From Roseburia sp. 1XD42-34 (GTDB taxonomy: Bacteria; Bacillota; Bacilli; Bacillales; Amphibacillaceae), in assembly GCF_009917385.1 (NCBI RefSeq), contig NZ_QWLJ01000011.1, positions 1-64,000 of the forward strand: a stretch of 64,000 bases of DNA, written 5' to 3'. Numbering within the stretch: the first letter of the stretch is position 1; every line of letters starts with the position of its first letter. The position numbers and the translations under genes are program-made. The notes below the pieces were generated by a model. It ran no database searches, was not told the origin of the DNA, and worked only from the letters and a program-made list of their open reading frames with translations. Below, one piece after another: positions 18,367-26,896 of the stretch.

Positions 18367-19206
18367 CTATAATAACGAGTAAACTAAGCGTTGCGTATAA
18401 GCATGTTGTGGATCTTCTAAGATTTGATCCGTTAAACCTTCTTCGATTACGGAACCGTTTAGCATGACCATCGTTCGATCTGCTAGCATGCGAATAACTG
18501 CAAGATCGTGGGAAACTACGATCATACTAATGCCCCATTCCCGTTGAATTTCCTTAATTAAATCCAACACATTTGCCTGAACAGACAAGTCTAACCCTGT
18601 TGTCACCTCATCCAAAAATAGAATCGGCGGATTATTTGATAATGCTTTTGCTATTTGCACTCGCTGTTGCATTCCTCCAGAGAAATTTTGTGGTTCCTCT
18701 TTTGATCGAAACAGTGGTATTTGCACATGCTCAAGCAGTTGATGACCTGTTCTTTCCATAGAAGATACATTTCGGTTACCAGCTGCAATAAGCTTTTCGG
18801 CAATATTTCCCATGGAAGAAAAATTCATCTTCAGTCCGTTTACCGGATTTTGATAAACCATCCCATATTTGTTATTGCGAATATATCGTTTTTTCTGTTG
18901 TGACAGGGCAAATACATTTTTACCATTTAATTCTCCGTTATGGATATAAGCCTCACCAGAAGTAACGGAAGCATCGAAATAAAGACATTGCATCATCGTT
19001 GATTTTCCACTGCCGCTTTCGCCAACGATTCCCAATATTTCTCCTGGAAACAAATTCAGCGATACATCCTGACACGCATAAACCGTTCCACAAGTTGGGC
19101 AATAATTTTTCTCCAACTGTCGCTTCGTTTTATCGCGACAATGGACACATCCTCTTCCAAACTGTTTATTTAAGTTGCGTACATGCAATATGGGCTCTTC
19201 ACGCAT
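18367..19206 (-). CDS. phnK: C-P lyase subunit PhnK (ABC-type ATPase) with cysteine-rich insertion
   Basis: ABC-family subunit that docks on the PhnGHIJ core, 279 residues. Walker A is GESGSGKST, the signature is FSGGMQQRVQIAKAL, and Walker B is ILFLDE. Between the first strand and Walker A is an insertion of about 30 residues with two cysteine pairs, CVHC and CPTC, plus a third cysteine pair-like YAC. It resembles a small zinc ribbon and is absent from E. coli PhnK as I recall it. The gene overlaps phnJ by 8 bp. Confidence 0.92.
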   Translation of the reverse strand: MREEPILHVRNLNKQFGRGCVHCRDKTKRQLEKNYCPTCGTVYACQDVSLNLFPGEILGIVGESGSGKSTMMQCLYFDASVTSGEAYIHNGELNGKNVFALSQQKKRYIRNNKYGMVYQNPVNGLKMNFSSMGNIAEKLIAAGNRNVSSMERTGHQLLEHVQIPLFRSKEEPQNFSGGMQQRVQIAKALSNNPPILFLDEVTTGLDLSVQANVLDLIKEIQREWGISMIVVSHDLAVIRMLADRTMVMLNGSVIEEGLTDQILEDPQHAYTQRLVYSLL

Positions 19207-20065
19207 GATGATGCTCCACCTCCACCTGCTCTTGGCTGTTCAATCTATCGAGACAGTAGCTGGTATCATTACACTGATAATAAGCTTTACCTGTAGCTTC
19301 ATTAACGAGTTCATCAAGAAAAACATCATTCGCACCACATAAATGACATGCATGACTTGCAAATGTTTCCACTACAAATGGATAATCTTCAAATGCAAGA
19401 GATGTGACATCTGTATATGGCGGAACAGCGTAAATTTTCTTTTCTCGTCCTGCTCCGAGTAATGTCAATGCTTTGGATATATGCATTTTCGGATTATCGA
19501 ATCTTGGAATTGGGCTTGGTGCCATGACATAACGACCATTTACGTATACTGGATGATCCGCACCTGTCGCTGTTTTCCCGTATTTCATAATTTGTTCAAA
19601 TAACAAGAGCCAAGCTCCACTATATTCTTCTTCAGCATGCAAGCGTTTGGTTACATATTCACTCGCTTCTACATCACGTAATGGCTCAGGTGTTGGTACC
19701 TGTAACACTAAAATTTGCTCCTCTGTTAGCGGAACCTCTGGAATTCGGTGTCTGGATTGAATTAACGAAGCAGCTTCTGTACTGTCGGTTACTTCCACAC
19801 CTGTTGTTTGTTGCACGAGCTTTTTAATGCTAACAGCGTTCACCGATTCATCGGCACCTTGATCAATGACTTTTAACGTATCTTCTTTGCCAATTAATGA
19901 TAAAGTAAGCTGCAATCCTCCTGTCCCCCACCCTCTTGCAATCGGCATTTCTCTGGAAGCAAATGGAACCTGATAGCCTGGAATGGCCACTGCCTTCAAT
20001 GTCGTTCGACGAATTTCCTTCTTAGACCCTTCATCAAAAAACGCAAAATGAGTCGTATTATTCAT
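19199..20065 (-). CDS. phnJ: Carbon-phosphorus lyase PhnJ, radical SAM-type
   Basis: Catalytic subunit that breaks the C-P bond by radical chemistry with an iron-sulfur cluster, 288 residues. The four conserved cysteines are in CHLC (about 244/247), YQC and YCLD near the C-terminus, with the family's C-x2-C-x20-C-x5-C spacing. The glycine-rich RGWGTGGLQLTLSLIG region near residue 45 is also diagnostic. It overlaps phnI and phnK by 8 bp each, as expected for a co-translated complex. Confidence 0.95.
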   Translation of the reverse strand: MNNTTHFAFFDEGSKKEIRRTTLKAVAIPGYQVPFASREMPIARGWGTGGLQLTLSLIGKEDTLKVIDQGADESVNAVSIKKLVQQTTGVEVTDSTEAASLIQSRHRIPEVPLTEEQILVLQVPTPEPLRDVEASEYVTKRLHAEEEYSGAWLLLFEQIMKYGKTATGADHPVYVNGRYVMAPSPIPRFDNPKMHISKALTLLGAGREKKIYAVPPYTDVTSLAFEDYPFVVETFASHACHLCGANDVFLDELVNEATGKAYYQCNDTSYCLDRLNSQEQVEVEHHHA

Positions 20066-21173
20066 GGTTCTCCCCCTTTCTTTTTACTTCACGAACACTA
20101 TCCAATTTGGACTGGAACGTAACATAGTGTGGGAGTTTCAAATGCGATATAAAGCCGGTTGCTTCCACCGAATCAATATGAAGCAAAACAAACTCTTCAT
20201 CATGCGTTGGAAAGCTGGCCTCTGGATGCTCTAAACATTGATCCAAAATGCTCATCGCAATTGCTTTTGTTTCATTTTGCCCATAACACACTCCATAGCC
20301 AATCTCAAAATCTAATTCTTCCTCGTTTTGTTCGTTTTTAACAGAGACAGGAACAAACGACTCGACTTCCGAAACTTTTATTTCTCCAATATAGTAGCTG
20401 TCTTCTTCCGTTTGCTCCGGTTCATTTGGATGACCAACATAAATTGGCAGCTTTCCAACACGAACCTCACCAACTGTCGGGTGAACTTGACCGTACCCTC
20501 GTAAAGAAGCATAGCCAAGTGCTGTCACTGCACCTGTTTGCCCACGCGTTAACGTCTGTAATCTAGCACTTCTAGAAGCCGGAAAAGAAAGGTTTTCTTT
20601 CGTAATATCTGTTGGGCTCGTATTATCTGGTTCATGCGCCGCAAATAAGCCTTCTTCTCGCAAATAATCAACTACTTTTGGAAAATAAACCACTTCCCCG
20701 GATGTAACCACTTCCTGCTGTATTTGCTCCATAAACTGTTTCATCCACTGGTCATTTTCTGATCGTGTTTCTGAAACTAGTGAAAAGTCGAGTAAACGAT
20801 GCGTGTAATCTGTGGTAGATCCTAATATTTGACCACCAGGAATATCCTTAAAGCTTGCAGATATACGTCGTTCTACTAGCATCGACTCGGACTCCACGAT
20901 ATTGCTATAATAAAGTCTAGGTAATGTAGAACGATGTGCCCGCATAATGAATACCGCCTCTTCCATACTCCCTTCTGCCTGTTTTATAGCTAGCGCAGCT
21001 AAAAATGGCGAATATAAGCTACTTTCAGACATAACTTGGTCTACAAGCGCACGCATCGTAGCCATAATGGTTTTAACTTCAATGATTTCTCTTTCTTTTA
21101 AACGATCATATGTTAACCGATTGATGGACGCTTCAATTGCCTTCGTTCCACCTTTTACAGCTACATAGCCCAT
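20058..21173 (-). CDS. phnI: C-P lyase subunit PhnI (ribosyltransferase/nucleosidase component)
   Basis: Core subunit of 371 residues. With PhnG, PhnH and PhnL it swaps adenine of ATP for a phosphonate at the ribose C1. It opens with the family hallmark MGYVAVKGGTKAIEAS and contains LTRGQTGAVTALGYASLRGYGQ (quoted in part as a landmark) near residue 205. It abuts phnH with no gap and overlaps phnJ. Confidence 0.93.
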   Translation of the reverse strand: MGYVAVKGGTKAIEASINRLTYDRLKEREIIEVKTIMATMRALVDQVMSESSLYSPFLAALAIKQAEGSMEEAVFIMRAHRSTLPRLYYSNIVESESMLVERRISASFKDIPGGQILGSTTDYTHRLLDFSLVSETRSENDQWMKQFMEQIQQEVVTSGEVVYFPKVVDYLREEGLFAAHEPDNTSPTDITKENLSFPASRSARLQTLTRGQTGAVTALGYASLRGYGQVHPTVGEVRVGKLPIYVGHPNEPEQTEEDSYYIGEIKVSEVESFVPVSVKNEQNEEELDFEIGYGVCYGQNETKAIAMSILDQCLEHPEASFPTHDEEFVLLHIDSVEATGFISHLKLPHYVTFQSKLDSVREVKRKGENHE

Positions 21174-21773
21174 CTACTCCACCTCCCGTACAGCAACGTT
21201 CGTTGTTCTAGGCACACAGGCAACTTGCAAATTATCATCCGTTAGCATAAGATCTATTCCTAACGGATATTCTTGTACTGCTTCGCTTCTAGCTTGCCAA
21301 ACACTTGGCGATAGACTGGTATGTAAATCCATATGTCTCTCAATCCCTGGACCGGTGAGTCGCAGTTGACTTTGATTAGAAAGGAGAACACTGCTTTCCA
21401 TTATCCATGTAGAAGAATACTGTGGATCAATCAGGTTCCCCTTTTCACAGGCTCTCATCCCCTCAATAATCGAAGTATCGGTTGCATCCTTTAGCACAAT
21501 AATGAAATTTGCTTTTTCTACAGGTGCATGCTTTGCTAACGTATAAGCGGCGATCTTTTCTTCTACTAACTGATTATTCTCCGTAATTACATGAAACGAT
21601 ACTTCTCCGTCCAATAATGTCATTGCAACCAGCAACGTCGTATTGTAACACGCAACCTCATCATCAAATCGGTCTGCAAATTCTTCTAAATTGGCTATCT
21701 TCCCTGGACGGGCCATACTGTCTAATACGTTTCGATACACCTTTTGTAAATCGTGAACTAGGTCTATAGGCAT
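21174..21773 (-). CDS. phnH: C-P lyase subunit PhnH
   Basis: PhnH structural subunit of the C-P lyase core, 199 residues. It starts near a typical HDLQKVYRNVLDSMARPGKI segment and contains the glycine-rich LRLTGPGIE motif and a C-terminal GIDLMLTDD. It stops directly before phnI. It lies 136 bp after phnG. Confidence 0.9.
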   Translation of the reverse strand: MPIDLVHDLQKVYRNVLDSMARPGKIANLEEFADRFDDEVACYNTTLLVAMTLLDGEVSFHVITENNQLVEEKIAAYTLAKHAPVEKANFIIVLKDATDTSIIEGMRACEKGNLIDPQYSSTWIMESSVLLSNQSQLRLTGPGIERHMDLHTSLSPSVWQARSEAVQEYPLGIDLMLTDDNLQVACVPRTTNVAVREVE

Positions 21774-21909
21774 ACAATCTCTCTCCTGGTCTTATATTTT
21801 AAGAAGCGGTCTCGTGGCTTTGTATTTCTTCCTTAGTTCGTTGGTTAACTAGCAAATATGTCACTTGATTAAAAACAGTACTGCTGTACAAGTCTTAATA
21901 TTATGTAGC

Positions 21910-22332
21910 TTAAACATCCATAGTTTCAAAACTTACCTTTGTTTTCATTAGCTCTGCTTGCTGCTTTGCTCGTTTATGATGTATGTCTGCTTCAGCTTCT
22001 AATAAGACATCTGCCCAAGCTAATGTTTCTGGTAATTGTGCTTTGTAGGCAGCATCGATAATTGCTAAATTTATTGCTAAATCATCTTGCATTCCTTGCA
22101 CTACACCAATGCCAATCCGCTCATTAATTTCCACTTTTGCTTCCGTAACAAGCACTTCACCAATATAGAATAAGGACTTTTTTGCACTTTCCCGCATCTT
22201 TACCATTGTTAAACCATATTGGGGGGCCACAATTTCCCTGTAAGTGTATGTCTGCTTAATTTGATTTGCCAAGCTTTTTGCCAAATCGGTATTCGCTTGA
22301 ACAAGAATCTCTGTTCTTCTCCGACGTTTCAT
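21910..22332 (-). CDS. phnG: C-P lyase subunit PhnG
   Basis: PhnG core subunit, first gene of the operon. An AAAGGAGG site eight bases upstream supports ATG 22332, giving 140 residues beginning MKRRRRTEIL; the longer open frame runs through that ribosome site and is unlikely. Family pattern includes LTMVKMRESAKKSLFYIGEVLVTEAKVEI and GIGVVQGMQDDLAINLAIIDAAY (landmarks). The candidate PhoP box and -10 element lie directly upstream. Confidence 0.9.
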   Translation of the reverse strand: MKRRRRTEILVQANTDLAKSLANQIKQTYTYREIVAPQYGLTMVKMRESAKKSLFYIGEVLVTEAKVEINERIGIGVVQGMQDDLAINLAIIDAAYKAQLPETLAWADVLLEAEADIHHKRAKQQAELMKTKVSFETMDV

Positions 22333-22383
22333 GCATACATCCTCCTTTACAAATTCATAGTAACTTGTTGCCAAGTTGCTGTG

Positions 22384-22411
22384 TTTTAAAATATCGTAAA
22401 GTCTTTGTAAA
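22384..22411 (-). promoter_or_regulatory. Candidate PhoP box upstream of phnG
   Basis: On the coding strand the order is TTTACA-N5-TTTACG-N5-TTAAAA, direct repeats with an 11-bp period matching the Bacillus PhoP consensus. About 21 bp downstream is TACTAT, a plausible -10, then the AAAGGAGG of phnG. This is the spacing expected of a PhoP-activated promoter and would tie phosphonate use to phosphate starvation. Confidence 0.55.
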
Positions 22412-22683
22412 TAACTATTTATAATTCCGCTTTCTCACTCTATGTATCTGTTTGTTTTTTAGATGATATGAAAGCTGGGCTGGAAAAATAAAACTTGAAA
22501 TGTTTAATCTTAAGCAGCGTAAAAAGGAGAGGTCACGAAACTTATACCGAGCGGATACTGTCAAGAAGTTATCTGGCAGATTTAAGTCACTAATATGGAG
22601 GCAATATTCTTAATTAAATCGGGATTTAAGCTTACTAGCAGTTGGAGACAACTAAATGTATAGTAAAACCTTATTATGTAACA

Positions 22684-23035
22684 AAAGCAACATAGCGAAT
22701 GGAACAAATCAACGAAAGATAAAGTGAACCTTCCATCAACAGGGTTTCTTTATCCCCACTGATGGTTAGTACAGGCGAAAGGCGCCCGTTTAGCAACGTA
22801 GCAACTGGAACGAAGCAACTAAAGTTTTAGGAATCATGCTACTGCAACAGGAGTATGTCGACGCCTGAGCGGCAAGTCCGTTTTTAGTCGGCCTTTCTCT
22901 TAGAGACGAACCAATGATGACTTATCGGAGGGCGATTCGTGAAGTCGCCTAGTTGCTGGGTGCTGGAGCCGGACGTGTGGCTAAATAACTTAGTAAGTTT
23001 ATCCACAGTTGCAAAATTTTATAATTTCCTAGACC
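22684..23035 (+). repeat. Composite repeat: R2 head plus R1 copy D (long form)
   Basis: Bases 22684-22770 carry a decayed R1 5' start joined to an R2 head (GATAAAGTGAACCTTCC ... CCCCACTGATGG). Bases 22770-23035 are a long-form R1 with GGCGCCCGTTTAGCAACGTAGC, hairpin CTACTGCAACAGGAG, the TTTTTAGTCGGCC arm, CCAATGATGACTTATCGG, GGCGATTC...GTCGCC and AGTTGCTGGG. The AT-rich tail ends next to the phnF terminator. It occupies most of the 733-bp gap between phnG and the regulator. Confidence 0.8.
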
Positions 23036-23045
23036 ATAAAAAAAT

Positions 23046-23073
23046 CGGCAAGGCCCCGATAGACCTCACCGAC
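23046..23073 (-). terminator. Terminator of the phnF-like gene
   Basis: On the minus strand TCGGTGAGG ... CCTTGCCGA pairs over nine bases and is followed by seven T residues. The 5' arm overlaps the last codons of the regulator. Confidence 0.8.
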
Positions 23074-23791
23074 TTCTTTCTGGTGTAATATCATATTTAA
23101 ATTTATCACTTCGATACAGTATTTTGGTATATTCCAGTACTTTTTTAGTCTTTATATCAATACAATCCGTTTCCAGCACGATAAGAGGAATCATGCTACT
23201 GCATGATAACAGCTCCTGTTCATAAGAAGTGGGAAATGTAATACTTAATAAGGAATGCTTACTCGTAAATTCTTCATAACCATATTGGCGATAATAAGCA
23301 AACATAGATAATATTTGCGACCCTTCGTGAGCTATGTTCCCAAATCGATCCTGGTCTACAAACGATTGGTGAATCGCTATAGGTTCATCATCAATTAATC
23401 GCAAGCGACCAATTTTATAAACCGCTGCTTCTCGATGTGCCTGTAACATATCATAAATTTTACTATCATAATTAATTTTCTTACAGTACATATTTTTGGT
23501 TGTTAAACGATGTCCTGCTCGTTTCATTTTATCAGTAAAGCTGCTATTTCCTGTTAAGTGCAACTGAATTGGCTTGGATGTCTCCTTTAAAAAGCGCCCT
23601 TTCCCTTGTACTGAATAAATATAGCCGCGTGCTTCTAGGGTCGTTAAAGCATTTCTAGCAGTAATACGTGGCACTTTATGCTGATCTGCCAGCTTGTTTT
23701 CTGAGGGAATCTTTTCACCAGGTTTCATCGCTTTCGTAATGATTTTCTCCATTATATCATCAATAATTTGCATTTCCTTATCTACAGGCAT
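23066..23791 (-). CDS. phnF: GntR-family regulator with UTRA domain, PhnF-like
   Basis: A 241-residue transcriptional regulator. The N-terminal winged helix (about 10-75: PGEKIPSENKLADQHKVPRITARNALTTLEARGY) is GntR-type. The C-terminal ~150 residues form a UTRA ligand-binding domain. Its position upstream of phnG on the same strand suggests control of phosphonate genes. It has its own strong terminator and is 700 bp from phnG, so it is a separate transcript, and control of another pathway cannot be excluded. Confidence 0.8.
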   Translation of the reverse strand: MPVDKEMQIIDDIMEKIITKAMKPGEKIPSENKLADQHKVPRITARNALTTLEARGYIYSVQGKGRFLKETSKPIQLHLTGNSSFTDKMKRAGHRLTTKNMYCKKINYDSKIYDMLQAHREAAVYKIGRLRLIDDEPIAIHQSFVDQDRFGNIAHEGSQILSMFAYYRQYGYEEFTSKHSLLSITFPTSYEQELLSCSSMIPLIVLETDCIDIKTKKVLEYTKILYRSDKFKYDITPERSR

Positions 23792-24320
23792 TCAGATACC
23801 TCCTTACCAACCTTGTGGATGTTTAAACAGGACACTAGCACAGGAATTTGACTATCTAACAATCTTAGTGTTCGTCTTGATACGTACATCTACCTTGGTC
23901 CAATCATTTTTCTATGGTGCAACGTCCATTGTCATTTCTAGTTAGTTAAAAAGAATGTTTTTACTGTAAAGGAATGGCAAATCGCCAAGCTACCTATCTC
24001 CCGTTCCAAAAAAGAAAATTCAGGAAGTCCCAAACCGCTTTTTGCTGTTACATTATCCGTTATTGGTATGAACAGTCTTTTTAGTAAGTATATCACAGAA
24101 AACAAAAGATACGATGAAGGAAAGGAGGTTACCGTCTCTTGCTTGGTTGCACAATCCGATACGGCTAAAACGGTTACAGAACACCAAAAATTAAGTCGTC
24201 GTCTAAGCAGCATGTGCAAGAAAATCTGCGAAACCGTTACCTTTTGCCCAGCTTCACTTTAACTTCTAACACGCATTTTTCCATGCAATACTCAATCAAT
24301 ACAGCTTTTTTACAGTACGA
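23792..24320. other. Intergenic gap, nothing recognised
   Basis: Short open frames on both strands (64-93 codons) cover this stretch but none has a ribosome site joined to a recognisable product. An AAAGGAGG at about 24119-24126 is not followed by a usable start. Confidence 0.4.
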
Positions 24321-24351
24321 AAAAAAACCAACAGTCTCGACCAACTGTTGG
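24321..24351 (-). terminator. Terminator of the TraB-family gene
   Basis: On the minus strand CCAACAG-TTGGTCGAGA-CTGTTGG is followed by seven T residues, a textbook intrinsic terminator fourteen bases after the stop codon. Confidence 0.85.
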
Positions 24352-24364
24352 ACTGGGCTTACCC

Positions 24365-25531
24365 CTATAAATTTTCTAAAAACACACGAATCACATCTAC
24401 TCCACCGATAAATGTCCCTAAGGAGCTACCAATGTTTGCTAGTACTACGATTAATAAAACTCGCGTTACTTTATTGCGCCAAAAACCCTTCACTGTAAAT
24501 ACATCCTCTGATAACGTCTCAAAATCCCGAACATGAGGTCTCTTCACATATGCCTGCACAAATCCAGCGAACCATCCAGCTGCAAGTAACGGATTTAATG
24601 ATGTAATCGGCGCTGCTATAAATGCAGTTAAAATAGTTAACGGATGCCCAAGGGCAATCAGGGCACCAATCGCTGATAACCAGCCATTCCAAATAATCCA
24701 GCTTAATGTTTGCTCCCAGCCAGCTTGAGGATTAGCATAAAAAGTGTATGCAATAATCGCCAAAATGAGGACAGGAATGGTCCAGCCGATGATTTTGGGC
24801 CATTTTGATTTTGATGGGACTTCTCGTAATTTACTTAAATCATGATCTTTTTGAATTTGCTCTTTAATCCCAGGCACATGTGCCGCACCAAGCACGCCAA
24901 CAATTTTATTCCCTGGCGCTTCTTTCATTTTTTGCGCTAAATATTGATCTCTTTCATCAATGAGAGGCTTTTTTAGCCTTGGAAATGAATCGGTAAACTC
25001 TTGTAAAATAGTATGAATCGTATCTTGTTGTTTCATTTTTTCTAGTTCTTCTTCAGATATAGTTTCTTTGCTGAAAATACTCGCAATCACTTGGGTTAAC
25101 AGCATTGCTTTACCTTTTAACCCAATATTATTCCAAATTCGAGCAAAGGTAATTTGAATATTGCGATCTGCTAACACAAGCTTTGCATTCACTTGTTGCG
25201 CTGATTCAATTCCCTGTATCATTTCTTGACCTGGATTAATGCCAAATTGTTTAGCCATTCGTTTTTGAAAAGAAGAAATAGCTAAATTCATCAATAACAA
25301 GGAAGCCTTCTTTTCTTTAATAACCTTAAATATATCCATGTTCTTCCATTTATTGTCGTCTGTAACGGATTGATATCGCTGTTCATCTAGCTCTACGCAT
25401 ACTGCATCAGGGTTCTCCGCTTCTATAACCTCTTTTACTTGTTCCGCACTATGTTTGGAGACATGGGCCGTACCAATCAGGATATATTCCTTATCATCCA
25501 TATATATTCGTGTTATATTATCCTCTGACAT
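24365..25531 (-). CDS. TraB-family membrane protein
   Basis: A 388-residue protein of the TraB/PrgY family, related to the enterococcal pheromone-shutdown protein and to TIKI-like metalloproteases. The conserved LIGTAHVSKHS near residue 18, CVELDEQRY near 45, and GVLGAAHVPGI near 213 provide the GxxH and E motifs proposed as metal-binding. Four or so hydrophobic helices fill residues 245-390. A peptidase role at the membrane is suggested by the family but unproven. Single gene with its own terminator. Confidence 0.85.
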   Translation of the reverse strand: MSEDNITRIYMDDKEYILIGTAHVSKHSAEQVKEVIEAENPDAVCVELDEQRYQSVTDDNKWKNMDIFKVIKEKKASLLLMNLAISSFQKRMAKQFGINPGQEMIQGIESAQQVNAKLVLADRNIQITFARIWNNIGLKGKAMLLTQVIASIFSKETISEEELEKMKQQDTIHTILQEFTDSFPRLKKPLIDERDQYLAQKMKEAPGNKIVGVLGAAHVPGIKEQIQKDHDLSKLREVPSKSKWPKIIGWTIPVLILAIIAYTFYANPQAGWEQTLSWIIWNGWLSAIGALIALGHPLTILTAFIAAPITSLNPLLAAGWFAGFVQAYVKRPHVRDFETLSEDVFTVKGFWRNKVTRVLLIVVLANIGSSLGTFIGGVDVIRVFLENL

Positions 25532-25747
25532 ACATTACCTTCCTTTACTCCCAACGTTTAAACTATTTTTATTATACGTTAAAAGCATATACATTGGAAG
25601 CTCAAGGAAAATGGCTCGAATTCGCGAGGAATTCGCCGAAGTTCACAATTTCATGTCTCGCTTATTTGATTTCGTTTAGATATAAAGACTCTATTCTAAA
25701 GCATTTATATTTGCAAACTGCATTTGCTGATTTTATCACCTGAAATG

Positions 25748-25771
25748 AACCATGGGGCCTGCCCCATGGTT
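25748..25771. terminator. Near-perfect palindrome 3' of the phospholipase-like gene
   Basis: AACCATGGGGC-CT-GCCCCATGGTT is an 11-bp stem with almost no loop, sixteen bases past the stop codon. There is no T-tract on either side, so a terminator role is only likely. Confidence 0.45.
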
Positions 25772-25787
25772 ATTAGCATAAACATCA

Positions 25788-26072
25788 TTAAAATCTTCTT
25801 AACCCACAAGTAAATAAGCTTTGCAACCTCATATAATTATACATAGTACGAGCATGCCTTCCTTTCGCTGTTCGAGGGTCAATTTTTAAACGCATCCGTT
25901 CGAGAAATGCTTTATCACATTTACAACGATCTCTAGAACGGCGGTAACACATATCATGCGCTTTACAAATAGCGTCTATATCATTAATGGGCTCTCCGGG
26001 TCCACTGCAACCAGGACCACACCAACGGTATCCACCAGGAAAGCAAGATGTTGTTTCTCGTCGATGCCGCAT
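25788..26072 (-). CDS. Small secretory-phospholipase-A2-like protein
   Basis: A 94-residue cysteine-rich protein carrying the core of a phospholipase A2 fold. The calcium-loop-like YRWCGPGCSGPG lies at residues 15-26. The catalytic-helix signature DAICKAHDMCY (33-43) places His39-Asp40 where the catalytic pair is expected, and CKCD (50-53) gives the second-helix Asp. This would hydrolyse the sn-2 ester of phospholipids. The same arrangement in parvovirus VP1 explains why Bacillus relatives are sometimes called VP1-like. An AGGAGG site seven bases before the ATG fixes the start. There is no signal peptide, so it acts inside the cell, in the spore, or after lysis. Confidence 0.75.
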   Translation of the reverse strand: MRHRRETTSCFPGGYRWCGPGCSGPGEPINDIDAICKAHDMCYRRSRDRCKCDKAFLERMRLKIDPRTAKGRHARTMYNYMRLQSLFTCGLRRF

Positions 26073-26248
26073 TGTAAAACCTCCTATCTAAAGGTTCTAC
26101 AATACTATATGCACCTCTATATCAAATAGCCGCTACACATGCCCCTATTGTTACGAGTTAAAATTAAGGCATGGCGTAATTCTTACAGTTATATAATATA
26201 TGTAAATGATAAAAGTGCCGAGAAAATAAATAGTCTATGCCAAAAAAG

Positions 26249-26821
26249 CTAAACTATATCAGGTGTCTGGATTTTCTTCAACACCCTAGCAGGATTCCCG
26301 CCGACTACCGTATTTGCCGGTACATCTTTTACCACAACTGAGCCAGAGGCGATGACAGCATTATTACCAATTGTTACACCTGGATTAATAACTGCTCTCC
26401 CGCCTACCCATACATTATCACCAATCGTAACAGGTTTGCCAAGCTCTTTCCCTGAATTTCTTGCATTCGGATCCAACGGGTGCGTTGCGGTGTAAATATG
26501 CACACCAGGTGCAAGCATGCAATTGTCGCCAATTCTTATTTCACAAACATCAAGCATAACACAATCAAAATTGGCGTAAAAACGATTACCAACATAGATA
26601 TTATACCCATAGTCACAACGAAATGTAGGCTCTATGTATATATCATCTCCTGTAGAGCCTAGTAAATCTTGTAATAACTTCTTTCGCTCTTCCAAATCCG
26701 TTTCCCATGTTTGATTAAACAACCGTGTTTTCGTACGGCAAGATTCACGATCGTAAACTAACGTTTGATCAGATGGATTGTATAATTCGCCTGCTATCAT
26801 TTTTTCCTTTTCTGTTGTCAT
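26249..26821 (-). CDS. maa: Maltose/sugar O-acetyltransferase (left-handed beta-helix)
   Basis: Hexapeptide-repeat acetyl-CoA-dependent transferase of 190 residues acting on sugars such as maltose or glucose. Start chosen at ATG 26821 ([18 protein letters not shown]) because AAGGAG lies eight bases upstream; the open frame extends 22 codons further without support. The N-terminal Mac domain (KMIAGELY) precedes the beta-helix with catalytic His in YTATHPLD, then [20 protein letters not shown] and [22 protein letters not shown] (landmarks only). It precedes no obvious operon partner. Confidence 0.9.
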   Translation of the reverse strand: MTTEKEKMIAGELYNPSDQTLVYDRESCRTKTRLFNQTWETDLEERKKLLQDLLGSTGDDIYIEPTFRCDYGYNIYVGNRFYANFDCVMLDVCEIRIGDNCMLAPGVHIYTATHPLDPNARNSGKELGKPVTIGDNVWVGGRAVINPGVTIGNNAVIASGSVVVKDVPANTVVGGNPARVLKKIQTPDIV

Positions 26822-26896
26822 TACGAAATCTCCTTCTAGTTCCATTTGTCTTTTATTATAATCTAAAATCAACATTTGATATATCATTTATGCGGC

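Noticed and set aside
23938..24262. 93- and 64-codon frames between phnF and the TraB gene
   Set aside because: No supported start and no recognisable domain; both strands are open, which suggests chance.
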